Source: Corynebacterium rouxii (lineage in GTDB: Bacteria > Actinomycetota > Actinomycetes > Mycobacteriales > Mycobacteriaceae). Taken from it: a stretch of 64,000 nt of DNA. The DNA lies in assembly GCF_902702935.1 (NCBI RefSeq), contig NZ_LR738855.1, positions 2,046,001 to 2,110,000 on the forward strand, written 5' to 3'. Positions within the stretch are counted from its first letter, which is position 1. The number at the start of each line of letters is the position of its first letter. Below are positions 7,587 to 15,625 of the stretch, piece after piece. The notes under the pieces are model-generated. The model was not told the DNA's origin. It was given only the letters and a program-made list of their open reading frames with translations, and made no database searches. Made by a program: the position numbers and the translations under genes.

Positions 7587-8555
7587 ATGCCCACCAACTC
7601 CCCCGTCACCAACACTCAACCCGTTGGACATGAAGGCACCCGCGTTCAAATCACCGAAAAGCAGCCATGGACTGGCGGCACCGGCCTAGCGCTTGGCATT
7701 CTCGCGCTGGACAGCGTCGTTTTCATCGCCGCTATCACCATGATCATCATGGCAGCCGAAAAAATGGATTCCGCAGCCGGCTCCGCCTCACCGGCAATGA
7801 TCGCCATGCTGATAGCAGGTATTATCCTTATCCCACTTTCCCTAGTGCCCCTGAGCATGGTGCGTGTAACCTCCCCTGGACACACTCGAGTGGTGCAGCT
7901 TTTTGGCCGCTACTTGGGCACCTCTCGCCGCACCGGCCTTTCCGTGGTGCCACCACTGAGCACAACCACAAAGGTGTCGGTTCGCGTACGCAACTTTGAA
8001 ACAAACGAGATCAAGGTCAACGACCTCAACGGAAATCCCGTCAACATTGGCGCGATCATCGTCTGGCAGGTGGCCGACACCGCCCAAGCCACCTTCGCAG
8101 TTGAAGACATGGAAGAGTTCATCTACTCCCAGTCCGAATCGGCGCTGCGCCACGTAGCCACCACCCACCCATACGATGGCGGCACAGCCAAAGCGCCTTC
8201 ACTTTCCGGCTCCACCGAGCTGGTATCACAAGAACTTGCCGACGAAGTAGCAGCGCGGGTAGCTGTGGCCGGGCTCGAGATCATCGAGGCTCGTATTTCC
8301 AACCTTTCCTATGCTCCCGAGATCGCACAGTCGATGTTGCAACGGCAGCAGGCCGGCGCGATCGTGGATGCCCGTGAGGCGATAGTTGAAGGTGCCGTAT
8401 CTATGGTGGAAAGCGCTTTGGAGCAGTTGGAGTCTCGTGGGATTGTCGACCTTGACCCAGAACGACGCGCTGCGATGGTATCAAATCTGCTCGTAGTATT
8501 GTGTTCTGACAACAATGCCCAACCCGTTCTCAACACAGGCAGCCTTTATACCTAA
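7587..8555 (+). CDS. SPFH/Band 7 domain membrane protein
   Basis: From ATG 7587 (GAAAGGA upstream) the protein has 322 residues. A TTG at 7566 is a possible earlier start. Two hydrophobic segments in the first 100 residues are followed by a Band 7 domain (RVTSPGHTRVVQLFGRYLG, later VRNFETNEIKVNDLNGNPVN and IIVWQVADTAQATFAV) and a helical tail. SPFH proteins form membrane-associated oligomeric scaffolds, and their cargo here is unknown. The stop overlaps the start of the next gene (TAATG), so the two are made together. Confidence 0.85.
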   Translation: MPTNSPVTNTQPVGHEGTRVQITEKQPWTGGTGLALGILALDSVVFIAAITMIIMAAEKMDSAAGSASPAMIAMLIAGIILIPLSLVPLSMVRVTSPGHTRVVQLFGRYLGTSRRTGLSVVPPLSTTTKVSVRVRNFETNEIKVNDLNGNPVNIGAIIVWQVADTAQATFAVEDMEEFIYSQSESALRHVATTHPYDGGTAKAPSLSGSTELVSQELADEVAARVAVAGLEIIEARISNLSYAPEIAQSMLQRQQAGAIVDAREAIVEGAVSMVESALEQLESRGIVDLDPERRAAMVSNLLVVLCSDNNAQPVLNTGSLYT

Positions 8556-8770
8556 TGCCCCGTAAAAATATTCCGCTTCGCATCGACCCCGCCGTGGCCG
8601 ATGCGATTTCGCGGTGGGCGCAGGACGAAACACGTAGCGTGAATTCCCAAATCGAAATGATGTTACGTGAACAATTACGCCGCGCCGGACGCCTTCCTAA
8701 GAACGTTGGCAAGATCGCAAAACCTGGACGACCTGCAAAAAAAGAACCAATAGACCAATCGGTCTTTTAA
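8555..8770 (+). CDS. Arc/MetJ-type ribbon-helix-helix protein
   Basis: A 71-residue protein. The N-terminal half, KNIPLRIDPAVADAISRWA, then RSVNSQIEMMLREQL, is a ribbon-helix-helix fold: a beta strand that reads DNA and two helices for dimerisation. The C-terminal tail is Lys/Arg-rich (AKPGRPAKKEP), like an AT-hook. It is coupled to the SPFH gene and may bind the tandem palindromes upstream of the operon. Antitoxins share this fold, but no toxin is adjacent. Confidence 0.8.
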   Translation: MPRKNIPLRIDPAVADAISRWAQDETRSVNSQIEMMLREQLRRAGRLPKNVGKIAKPGRPAKKEPIDQSVF

Positions 8771-8802
8771 AAACAGACCATTAAGTACTACTGTGTCTAT
8801 TT

Positions 8803-10095
8803 ATGAAATGGAATAGCTTCGGAGCTCAGGTCATCTACGGCCTCATCGCAGGCGTAGTTTTAGGGCTCATCGCCAACTCAATGCCGGAAGACAACTGGCT
8901 TACTGCCACGCTGACCACCATCGGCAGTGATTACGTTACCCTCCTCAAAGTGCTGATCCCCCCACTGGTGATCACCGCTGTTATTACGTCCATCGCCAAC
9001 CTGCGCCAAGTCACCAATGCCGCCCGATTAGCAGTCAAAACCCTCATCTGGTTCGCCATCACCGCGTTCTTCTCCGTACTAGCAGGCATCACGGTCGGTC
9101 TTATCTTCAAACCAGGTCAAACTACTGGCATCCAAGACACCGCCAAGGCACCGTCCTCAGTCGGATCTTGGTGGGCATTTATCGAAGGCATCGTCCCTTC
9201 CAACATTTTAGGTTTACAGTCCACCACCAAAATCGTTGATGGTGCTGCCACCACCTCGCTAAGCTTCAACGTGCTGCAAATCCTCGTAATCGCCATCGCA
9301 CTCGGCATCGCTGCCGTCAAGGTAGGCGAAAAGGCCGAGCCTTTTATCAACTTCAACCGCTCCTTCTTGGAGATCATCCAGAAGGTCTTGTGGTGGATTA
9401 TTAGGCTCGCCCCCATCGGCACCGCTGCACTGATCGGCAAGGCAGTAGCCACCTATGGTTTTGAGGCCATGGGCGCATTAGGCAAGTTCGTACTCACCAT
9501 CTACGTCGGCCTCGCCATCGTAGTTGCTGTTATTTACCCGCTGGTACTGAAGTTCCACGGGCTCAGCGTCACCCAGTTCTACAAGCGCGTCTGGCCAGTA
9601 TTTTCCTTGGGCTTTGTCACCCGCTCCTCGATGGGTGTTATGCCCGTGACCGAACAGACCACCGAAGCTATTGGCGTTCCCAAGCACTACGCGTCCTTTG
9701 CAGTTCCACTGGGTGCTACCACCAAGATGGACGGTTGCGCAGCTGTTTACCCTGCTGTGGCCGCTATCTTTGTTTCCCAGTTCTACGACATGCCACTGTC
9801 GTTTACCGATTACATCCTCATCGTGATCGTGTCGGTTCTTGGCTCTGCAGCCACGGCTGGCACCACGGGCGCTACCGTCATGCTCACCTTGACGTTGTCT
9901 ACTTTGGGTCTGCCACTTGAGGGCGTCGGCCTGCTGCTTGCTATCGAGCCGATCATCGACATGGGCCGTACTGCCGTCAACGTCACAGGTCAAGCTTTGG
10001 TCCCAGCGATCGTGGCTCGCCAAGAAAAGATCCTAGATCGCACGCTTTTCGACGCCTCCCGTGAGGACGCCGAAGCGCGTATCACCGCCTCCTAG
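8803..10095 (+). CDS. Dicarboxylate/amino acid:cation symporter (DAACS family)
   Basis: A 430-residue membrane protein of the GltP/DctA family, with about eight membrane helices and two re-entrant loops. Visible family features are the Ser-rich loop (TRSSMGVMPVTEQ), the nearby PLGATTKMDGCA segment and the C-terminal MGRTAVNVTGQAL stretch, which provides substrate and Na+ ligands (N-x-x-G-x-A). It imports glutamate, aspartate or C4-dicarboxylates with Na+ or H+. Which one cannot be told from sequence. It converges with the panC-like gene, overlapping it by four bases. Confidence 0.9.
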   Translation: MKWNSFGAQVIYGLIAGVVLGLIANSMPEDNWLTATLTTIGSDYVTLLKVLIPPLVITAVITSIANLRQVTNAARLAVKTLIWFAITAFFSVLAGITVGLIFKPGQTTGIQDTAKAPSSVGSWWAFIEGIVPSNILGLQSTTKIVDGAATTSLSFNVLQILVIAIALGIAAVKVGEKAEPFINFNRSFLEIIQKVLWWIIRLAPIGTAALIGKAVATYGFEAMGALGKFVLTIYVGLAIVVAVIYPLVLKFHGLSVTQFYKRVWPVFSLGFVTRSSMGVMPVTEQTTEAIGVPKHYASFAVPLGATTKMDGCAAVYPAVAAIFVSQFYDMPLSFTDYILIVIVSVLGSAATAGTTGATVMLTLTLSTLGLPLEGVGLLLAIEPIIDMGRTAVNVTGQALVPAIVARQEKILDRTLFDASREDAEARITAS

Positions 10096-10871
10096 TCGAG
10101 GTTTTTAAATCCCACTCCCACCGGCACGCCGGCGTTATCTGTTAGCTGCACATCTCCAAAGGTTGCGGCTACAAATAACCTAGCGTCGCCGGTTTTTGGC
10201 GCTTCCCCCAAGTTCATGGCACGAAGCTGCACATAATCGGGGGTCACTCCAGCAGCTTCCAGCACTTGGTGGGTAACTCGCAACACGGCTTCTTCCCCGT
10301 CTTCTGCAGCATGAGCTCCGGCCGTCATAGCCGCAGAAAGCGCTAGCGCATGCTCGCGCTCGTCTTCCGGCACGGTAGTGTTACGCAAAGAGATGGCGAT
10401 TCCATCCGGCATGCGCACGGTTGGTACGGAGTGCACGGTGACGTGGATGTTGAGGTCGTTGAGCGCTTGTTGGGTGCGGACCAGTAGCTCGTAGTCTTTT
10501 TCACCAAAGATCACATCGCTGGGACCAACGAGGTTAGTTAAGGCGATTCGACGGGTGACTTTTTCCGAGAGTTCTTGGGCTGGCTGCATCCCGATGCTCG
10601 GCACCTGGATAAGGGTGCGTAGTTCTTCCGGCTCGTACAAAAACACTGCATCAACGCCTTCTTCTGCAAAGGCGGGATCATCGTGCTGGCTGGCTACGAT
10701 CACGATGCCACCGGGGATCCGTCGTGCGGCTCGTAGTAGTGCTCGGTGTCCGGCATGTACGCCGCTGCCGAGTGGGACGAATACGACGGGCTTTCCTTGT
10801 TTTTTAAAGGCGCGTGCCACCATGGCAATTTTTGCTGCGTCGAAAAGTGTGGCAGCACGGTATTCAAACAC
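10092..10871 (-). CDS. panC: Pantoate--beta-alanine ligase-like protein
   Basis: A 259-residue protein with the nucleotidyltransferase-type GVHAGHRALL motif (HxGH of the PanC fold) and a GEKDYELLVRTQQAL stretch like the conserved G-x-K-D-x-Q of PanC. PanC joins pantoate and beta-alanine to pantothenate, using ATP. The N-terminal MGxLHxGH region is altered (PLGSGVHAGH), and the downstream IPTVRMPDGIA-type SRNxxL motif reads SLRNTTVP, so the protein diverges from typical PanC. It may be a low-identity orthologue or a paralogue. It follows the DUF2520 gene in the same leftward operon, a neighbourhood typical of Actinobacteria. Confidence 0.7.
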   Translation of the reverse strand: MFEYRAATLFDAAKIAMVARAFKKQGKPVVFVPLGSGVHAGHRALLRAARRIPGGIVIVASQHDDPAFAEEGVDAVFLYEPEELRTLIQVPSIGMQPAQELSEKVTRRIALTNLVGPSDVIFGEKDYELLVRTQQALNDLNIHVTVHSVPTVRMPDGIAISLRNTTVPEDEREHALALSAAMTAGAHAAEDGEEAVLRVTHQVLEAAGVTPDYVQLRAMNLGEAPKTGDARLFVAATFGDVQLTDNAGVPVGVGFKNLD

Positions 10872-10883
10872 TCGTTGTATTCC

Positions 10884-11507
10884 TTATGTGTTGTTTTGTT
10901 CTTGGTTCATTGCCCACAACTCTACGTCGTTGTTGTGGAACACTTCCCCGCTTCGACGCGCAAGCTGGGCGTAGAGGCGCTTGGTACCCACGGAGTCGAT
11001 GGCATGGTAGCCGCGTTCGAGAGCTGCTACATCCAGTGGCGGGGCGACTGCGTCGGTGAGCTGTTCCACCACTTCGTCGGCATGATGGGCATTGCCCAGA
11101 GCCTCGGTGAGCAGGTTGCGGGCTTCGGCGCGCACTTGACCAATAAATCCGGCGTAGGCAAGCCCTGCGGTGAGGCGATCGCGTTGGCTTTCTGGTACAT
11201 GAACTACGCGTCCGCCGAGTTCGCTTATCAAAAGTTCTGCCACCATGCCGGCGAGTTCATCGGAGGCGGTCACAGCGTAGATCTGTGGCATGAGCTTAGT
11301 CAGCACAAAGGCATGCCCGCTGGAATATGCGTCAAGATCCGCTAGTGTGGCGTGCCCGAGGTGGGCTACGATCTGGCCGCGTCGAACAAGCTGCGTGGGA
11401 TCAAATATCAGCTCGGCTTCGCTGGCCTCGGCAAGCACATGCCCGTGGGCGAGAAGTGCTTGCACGAGTTCGTTGTCGCCACTGATCCGCATGCGCGGTG
11501 GCGTCAT
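10884..11507 (-). CDS. DUF2520 (Rossmann-like) dehydrogenase-family protein
   Basis: A 207-residue protein. The C-terminal half (LTAGLAYAGFIGQVRAEARNLLTEAL) matches the helical DUF2520 domain found after NADP-binding Rossmann domains of the ketopantoate-reductase/F420 type. The N-terminal part is short and lacks a clear GxGxxG motif, so dinucleotide binding is doubtful. In Actinobacteria such a gene usually precedes panC, which suggests a link to pantothenate synthesis. It overlaps the upstream gene by four bases. Confidence 0.65.
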   Translation of the reverse strand: MTPPRMRISGDNELVQALLAHGHVLAEASEAELIFDPTQLVRRGQIVAHLGHATLADLDAYSSGHAFVLTKLMPQIYAVTASDELAGMVAELLISELGGRVVHVPESQRDRLTAGLAYAGFIGQVRAEARNLLTEALGNAHHADEVVEQLTDAVAPPLDVAALERGYHAIDSVGTKRLYAQLARRSGEVFHNNDVELWAMNQEQNNT

Positions 11508-12445
11508 TTTTGGTTCCGCTTGAGCAGGTCGGCAACGGAAACAGAGTTATTGTGTTCGTCGCGACGCCTGCGCCCATGCGGCTCGTTCTTCTTTTCTTCC
11601 GAGCCGCGGCCTTGCAACCAGTCCACCTTGGCAAACTGGCCGGTATCAAAGGGGCGTGCCTTGTTGTCGGATTTCTTGGCCAGTGTTTCTTTTTCGGCAA
11701 CAGCGTCTCGGAAGGACTTCTGGTCAAAGTAAGCACCCTGCGGCTCCGCAATCGTGGGCTTGGGTGCTGGCTTATCCAAGTAGTCTTGGAACTTCGCACC
11801 TGGGATATGCAGTTCTTGCTTCTTGGTCTGCTTCTTTTCCGGTGCCGGCTTGGGCTTGTCTCTTTTGCCAGCCTTGGGCCTTGGCGCCTCAGGGGCTGGG
11901 ATCTTAAACTCTGCAGTCTCGTCAACGCGTGGGCTACGCGCAGGCTCTGGGGTTTTCTCCGCGGTGGTGGGGGTAAAGCGGGAGACTACCTCGGCAATGT
12001 TTTCTGAGACGCTAGGAGCAACATCAGGGGTTGCTGCCTCGATCTCATGGATACGACGCGCCTGTGCGCGCAGCATAGCTGGTTCAGTAAACACTTGGCC
12101 GGTGAGGGACTCTAGCTGGGTACGCACCTCATTGAGCTGCTCTTTGATCTTCTCCAGCGTTTCCTCGTCGCGCTGGCGCAGCTGCTGCTCTGTTTCGCGC
12201 GCTGCGTCGATCTCGGACTTGTGGTGCTCGCGTTCAATCTCTAGTTCCGCACGCGCCAGCTCTGCTTGGGTGCGGTAGCGACTCACGAGGAAAAAACCGA
12301 TGACCGCTGCCCACAGCGATGCCAATAGCGCGATCTTGAGTGCGCCGACGTTGCCCGTTATAAGCATCACCACGCTGGCTATCAGTGATAACACAACCAG
12401 CGCGATCAAAAGTTTTTGCCCGTTGTCCTTCTCCATGCGTTCCAA
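11504..12445 (-). CDS. Membrane protein with coiled coil (DUF6779-like)
   Basis: A 313-residue protein. Two membrane helices near the N-terminus (about residues 10-55) are followed by a strongly charged coiled coil (about 60-125, AELARAELEIEREHHKSEI) and a long Lys/Pro/Glu-rich disordered tail. The layout matches a conserved corynebacterial and mycobacterial membrane protein of unknown function. A second ATG nine bases downstream (12436) could be the true start. It lies between the DUF3180 and DUF2520 genes in a tightly packed operon. Confidence 0.65.
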   Translation of the reverse strand: MERMEKDNGQKLLIALVVLSLIASVVMLITGNVGALKIALLASLWAAVIGFFLVSRYRTQAELARAELEIEREHHKSEIDAARETEQQLRQRDEETLEKIKEQLNEVRTQLESLTGQVFTEPAMLRAQARRIHEIEAATPDVAPSVSENIAEVVSRFTPTTAEKTPEPARSPRVDETAEFKIPAPEAPRPKAGKRDKPKPAPEKKQTKKQELHIPGAKFQDYLDKPAPKPTIAEPQGAYFDQKSFRDAVAEKETLAKKSDNKARPFDTGQFAKVDWLQGRGSEEKKNEPHGRRRRDEHNNSVSVADLLKRNQK

Positions 12446-12446
12446 A

Positions 12447-12914
12447 CTACCGCACTCCCTCGCCCTGTGGTGGGGGCGGCACGGTACAGCACTTTTCCAG
12501 CCAGTATCCGGCGGCCGACATCCCCACTCCTCCTAATGCCGCAGCCACAACAACAGGCGTGTCTTGTGCTGCTGCAGTCAGTTCTGAATACTTGGCCACA
12601 ACATAACAGGCCATACCGGTATACGCTCCCCCGAACACTGCCCCCGTCCATGCCGAGGTTTTTCCTACGATCAAGAATTCGGCGGCGGTGACGGGGTTAA
12701 GCTGAGAGCGATCTTGCCCGATTTTTTCGTCGCGAATCCTGCCTCGCACCCGCACGGCCAGCAGCACGCACAGTATCGTCATCGCCCACAGCATGAGTGC
12801 AACACTGATGGGCACTGAGCTCATGGAGCCATAGAATCGTGCGACAAGCAGCAGCGACGCTGCTGCGAAGAATACGCCAAGACCGATGAGGGCTATCCAG
12901 TTGGTTGATTTCAT
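12447..12914 (-). CDS. DUF3180 family membrane protein
   Basis: A 155-residue protein with four predicted membrane helices and a polar linker (RIRDEKIGQDRSQLNPVTAAEFL). That layout and its place directly after folK match the actinobacterial DUF3180 family, whose function is unknown. The start overlaps the folK stop by four bases (ATGA). There are no catalytic motifs. Confidence 0.8.
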   Translation of the reverse strand: MKSTNWIALIGLGVFFAAASLLLVARFYGSMSSVPISVALMLWAMTILCVLLAVRVRGRIRDEKIGQDRSQLNPVTAAEFLIVGKTSAWTGAVFGGAYTGMACYVVAKYSELTAAAQDTPVVVAAALGGVGMSAAGYWLEKCCTVPPPPQGEGVR

Positions 12915-13390
12915 AGGCTTCCTGCCACTGGGAATGTTTCACCTAACGCGGCTGCGCGCTGCGCTACTTTCTGACCGAGCAATTCAGCTTCGGGGTCTGC
13001 TTCTGCCCAGGGCACGAGCACGAAGGCTCGTTCGTGGGCGTAGGGGTGCGGCAGGGTCAGCTCGGGATCGGTGGATACCATGGGGGTGCCGTCGTCGTTG
13101 TAGATGGTCACGACATCGACGTCTAGGGTGCGCGGACCCCAGTGCCGCAGGCGACGTCGACGTGCGGCTTCTTCTAGGCGCTGGCCACGTCGTAGCAACT
13201 CAAGGGGCGAACTATCGACGTCCACAATGACGACCGCGTTGAGGAACTCGTCTTGGTCTTCTACTCCCCACGGCGGCGTGGAGTAGATCGAAGATGCTGC
13301 CACGATCTCTCCCGCGAATTCTTCGACGACCGTTCGCAGCAAGGCATAGCGGTCATCCATATTCGAACCAATAGAAAGCACTGCGCGCAT
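12911..13390 (-). CDS. folK: 2-amino-4-hydroxy-6-hydroxymethyldihydropteridine pyrophosphokinase
   Basis: A 159-residue protein, the usual length. It begins AVLSIGSNMDDRYALL, followed by STPPWGVEDQDEFLNAVV, and then RHWGPRTLDVDVVTIYND, the family signature with the Mg-binding Asp pair. It transfers pyrophosphate from ATP to the pterin in folate synthesis. It lies in order after folP and folB and before the DUF3180 gene. Confidence 0.96.
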   Translation of the reverse strand: MRAVLSIGSNMDDRYALLRTVVEEFAGEIVAASSIYSTPPWGVEDQDEFLNAVVIVDVDSSPLELLRRGQRLEEAARRRRLRHWGPRTLDVDVVTIYNDDGTPMVSTDPELTLPHPYAHERAFVLVPWAEADPEAELLGQKVAQRAAALGETFPVAGSL

Positions 13391-13399
13391 ATTCGCCGG

Positions 13400-13765
13400 T
13401 TACCTCCTCGACCTACGGGCAACTACTGCTACATCGGCAAATTCTAGAGGAATCGGCGCTTGTGGTTTATGTACCGTGACCTCAATGGCTGTAATAAGCG
13501 GGAATGTTGCCATCGCAGACTCGGCGATCTCGCCAGCTACGGCCTCGATGAGGTCACGTGGCGGGCCTGTCACAATATCGTGGGCGAGCTGGGCTAGTTC
13601 CCCATAGTGAACCGTTTGTGTCAGGTCATCTGAGGCTGCTGCGGGGCGCAGGTCCAACCAGCAGGTGACGTCGATAATAAAGTCTTGGCCTTCGCGTTTT
13701 TCGTGTTCAAAAACACCGTGGTAGCCAAAGCAGTGCAAGCCTTTAAGCTCGATACGATCAGCCAT
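13400..13765 (-). CDS. folB: Dihydroneopterin aldolase
   Basis: From the ATG at 13765 the protein has 121 residues and starts [27 protein letters not shown] cut here to its known pattern: ELKGL, GYHGV and the EKREGQ lysine/glutamate region that form the active site. It converts dihydroneopterin to the hydroxymethyl pterin for FolK. An alternative GTG start at 13774 overlaps the folP stop (GTGA), and translational coupling from it is possible. Confidence 0.94.
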   Translation of the reverse strand: MADRIELKGLHCFGYHGVFEHEKREGQDFIIDVTCWLDLRPAAASDDLTQTVHYGELAQLAHDIVTGPPRDLIEAVAGEIAESAMATFPLITAIEVTVHKPQAPIPLEFADVAVVARRSRR

Positions 13766-13770
13766 AACAA

Positions 13771-14607
13771 TCACGCATTCCACAAGGCCGCAACGTCGAC
13801 CGCGTCTCGGGACACTGCTACTTCGTGCACGCGCACGCACCATGCACCCATTTGTGCGGCGATTGCGGTGACCGCTGCGGTAGCGGGGTCGGCGTCGATT
13901 GGTCCTGCTTGCAGGCCTCGGGCGGCGCGGACTGCCATGAGGAAGCGTTTGCGTGAGGCCCCAACGAGCACGGGGTATGGGCCTGCGATAAATTCCGGTA
14001 GGGCGCGTAGTAGTGCCCAGTTGTCTTCTTCTGTTTTAGCAAAGCCGAGGCCTGGGTCGATGGTGATGTTGTTTTCTTTGACACCGGCGTTGAGTGCAGA
14101 GGTGACCAGCTTATCCAGGGTGCGGTGCACGTCTGCTACAACATCGCCGCCGTGATCGGCGCTTCCTGCCGCATCCCCGAAGCGGACGGTCTTCCAGTGC
14201 ATGAGGCATACCGGTAGTTCAGTGTCGGCCATAACGGAGTACATGGCACGGTCGGCAAGTCCACCGGATACGTCGTTGATGAGCTTTACGCCGGCTTCTG
14301 CTGCTGCGGCTGCGACGCTCGCACGCATGGTGTCGATGGAGGTGACGATACCTTCTTCGGACAGCGCACGAATGACGGGGACTACGCGGCTGCATTCAAC
14401 GTCGGGGTCAACGCGAGTGGCTCCTGGGCGTGTTGATTCGCCGCCGACGTCAATGATGTCTGCGCCGGCTGCTACGAGGTCGCGGGCGTGGTCGATTGCG
14501 GCATCAATGTCGAGCCAGCGGCCACCGTCGGAAAATGAATCTTCGGTGACGTTCACAATGCCCATGACGGCTGTTCGCTCGGGAATGATGAGGTCTTTCG
14601 CGCTCAC
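13771..14607 (-). CDS. folP: Dihydropteroate synthase
   Basis: A 278-residue TIM-barrel enzyme. Signatures: [15 protein letters not shown] near the start, [11 protein letters not shown] (about 52-62), [15 protein letters not shown] and a C-terminal RVHEV. It condenses p-aminobenzoate with the pterin pyrophosphate and is the sulfonamide target. It is first of the folP-folB-folK-DUF3180 row and separated from the DCC/folE genes by a terminator-like hairpin. Confidence 0.96.
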   Translation of the reverse strand: MSAKDLIIPERTAVMGIVNVTEDSFSDGGRWLDIDAAIDHARDLVAAGADIIDVGGESTRPGATRVDPDVECSRVVPVIRALSEEGIVTSIDTMRASVAAAAAEAGVKLINDVSGGLADRAMYSVMADTELPVCLMHWKTVRFGDAAGSADHGGDVVADVHRTLDKLVTSALNAGVKENNITIDPGLGFAKTEEDNWALLRALPEFIAGPYPVLVGASRKRFLMAVRAARGLQAGPIDADPATAAVTAIAAQMGAWCVRVHEVAVSRDAVDVAALWNA

Positions 14608-14676
14608 GCCCTGCTCCTTTTATCACTTGCCTGTTGTATTTGGGTGGTTGTGGTGCTCATACTACGCGTTACGGAA

Positions 14677-14716
14677 AATCGGTCTGGCGAGTTGGGTGTA
14701 ACTCACCAGACCGATT
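14677..14716 (-). terminator. Long hairpin between the DCC gene and folP
   Basis: A 17-bp stem AATCGGTCTGGCGAGTT / AACTCACCAGACCGATT with one G-U pair and a six-base loop. On the minus strand it follows the DCC gene. It closely resembles the hairpins at 49802 and 21515, so it belongs to a repeated family. Confidence 0.7.
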
Positions 14717-14730
14717 GTGCAGTCACATTC

Positions 14731-15045
14731 TTATAGCCTGCATGACGACGCCCCCACCAAGGGCCCAAGCCGGTGCCGGTAGCGGGCGATCACCGCGTAG
14801 ATTCCGGCGAACAGCCAATGCAGATAAGGCCGCAGCAGCACCCAACCGGCGATGTGTGCCCAGCGGCGTGGTGCCTGCACTAACGCCATTCCGATGGCTC
14901 GGTGGCCGCGCTCAACGCCGTGCTCGGTGTGGAGTTCGGCGGCGGTGGGGTGCCCTGGTGTGATGGTTAGTGCTGGGTTGATGCGGGCCAAGTGCTGGGC
15001 GGACCATTGGCAAAACCCACAGTCGCTGTCGTAGATGAAGGTCAT
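14731..15045 (-). CDS. DCC-family thiol-disulfide oxidoreductase-like protein (DUF393)
   Basis: From the ATG at 15045 the protein has 104 residues. It starts TFIYDSDCGFCQWSAQHL, with the DCxxC signature that names the DCC family (a thioredoxin-like fold). The rest is shorter than typical DCC proteins and ends in a basic tail. The start codon abuts the folE stop. The family has no firm biochemical role, and linkage to folE gives no clear hint. Confidence 0.8.
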   Translation of the reverse strand: MTFIYDSDCGFCQWSAQHLARINPALTITPGHPTAAELHTEHGVERGHRAIGMALVQAPRRWAHIAGWVLLRPYLHWLFAGIYAVIARYRHRLGPLVGASSCRL

Positions 15046-15046
15046 G

Positions 15047-15619
15047 TTAGCCGCGGATGAGGCTGAGGACTTCTGCGCGGGAGGCCGCATTGGTTTTGAA
15101 CCCGCCGCGAACAGCCGAGGTGGTGGTCACTGCCCCTGGTTTGCGGATTCCGCGCATGGCCATGCAGAGATGTTCGCATTCGATGACCACAATCACGGCT
15201 TGGGCTTGGAGTTTGTCTACCAATGCGTCTGCCACTTGGGTGGTCAGGCGTTCTTGTACCTGTGGGCGTTTGGCGTAGAGGTCAACGAGTCGTGCGAGTT
15301 TGGAAAGGCCGGTGACTTTTCCGGATTCGCCTGGGATGTAGCCAATGTGTGCTTTGCCGAAGAAAGGCACAAGGTGGTGTTCGCAGGTGGAGTAGATCGG
15401 GATGTCGCGGACGAGGACAACTTCCCGATGGTCCTCGCTGAAGGTTTTGGTGAGGACCTCGGTGGGGTCGGTGTGCAGGCCTGCGAACATTTCGGCGTAG
15501 GCCTTGGCTACACGCGCAGGGGTTTCTTGCAGTCCTTCGCGGTCGGGGTCTTCGCCGACGGCGATGAGCAGTTCGCGGACTGCGGCTTCTGCGCGTTGTT
15601 GATCAAATTGTGCGGTCAT
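15047..15619 (-). CDS. folE: GTP cyclohydrolase I
   Basis: A 190-residue protein. [20 protein letters not shown] contains the zinc-binding Cys and the His pair, and [15 protein letters not shown] holds the second Cys. It opens GTP to dihydroneopterin triphosphate, the first folate step. It lies six bases from the ftsH stop and likely shares its transcript (ftsH-folE-DCC). Confidence 0.97.
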   Translation of the reverse strand: MTAQFDQQRAEAAVRELLIAVGEDPDREGLQETPARVAKAYAEMFAGLHTDPTEVLTKTFSEDHREVVLVRDIPIYSTCEHHLVPFFGKAHIGYIPGESGKVTGLSKLARLVDLYAKRPQVQERLTTQVADALVDKLQAQAVIVVIECEHLCMAMRGIRKPGAVTTTSAVRGGFKTNAASRAEVLSLIRG

Positions 15620-15625
15620 GGGGTT

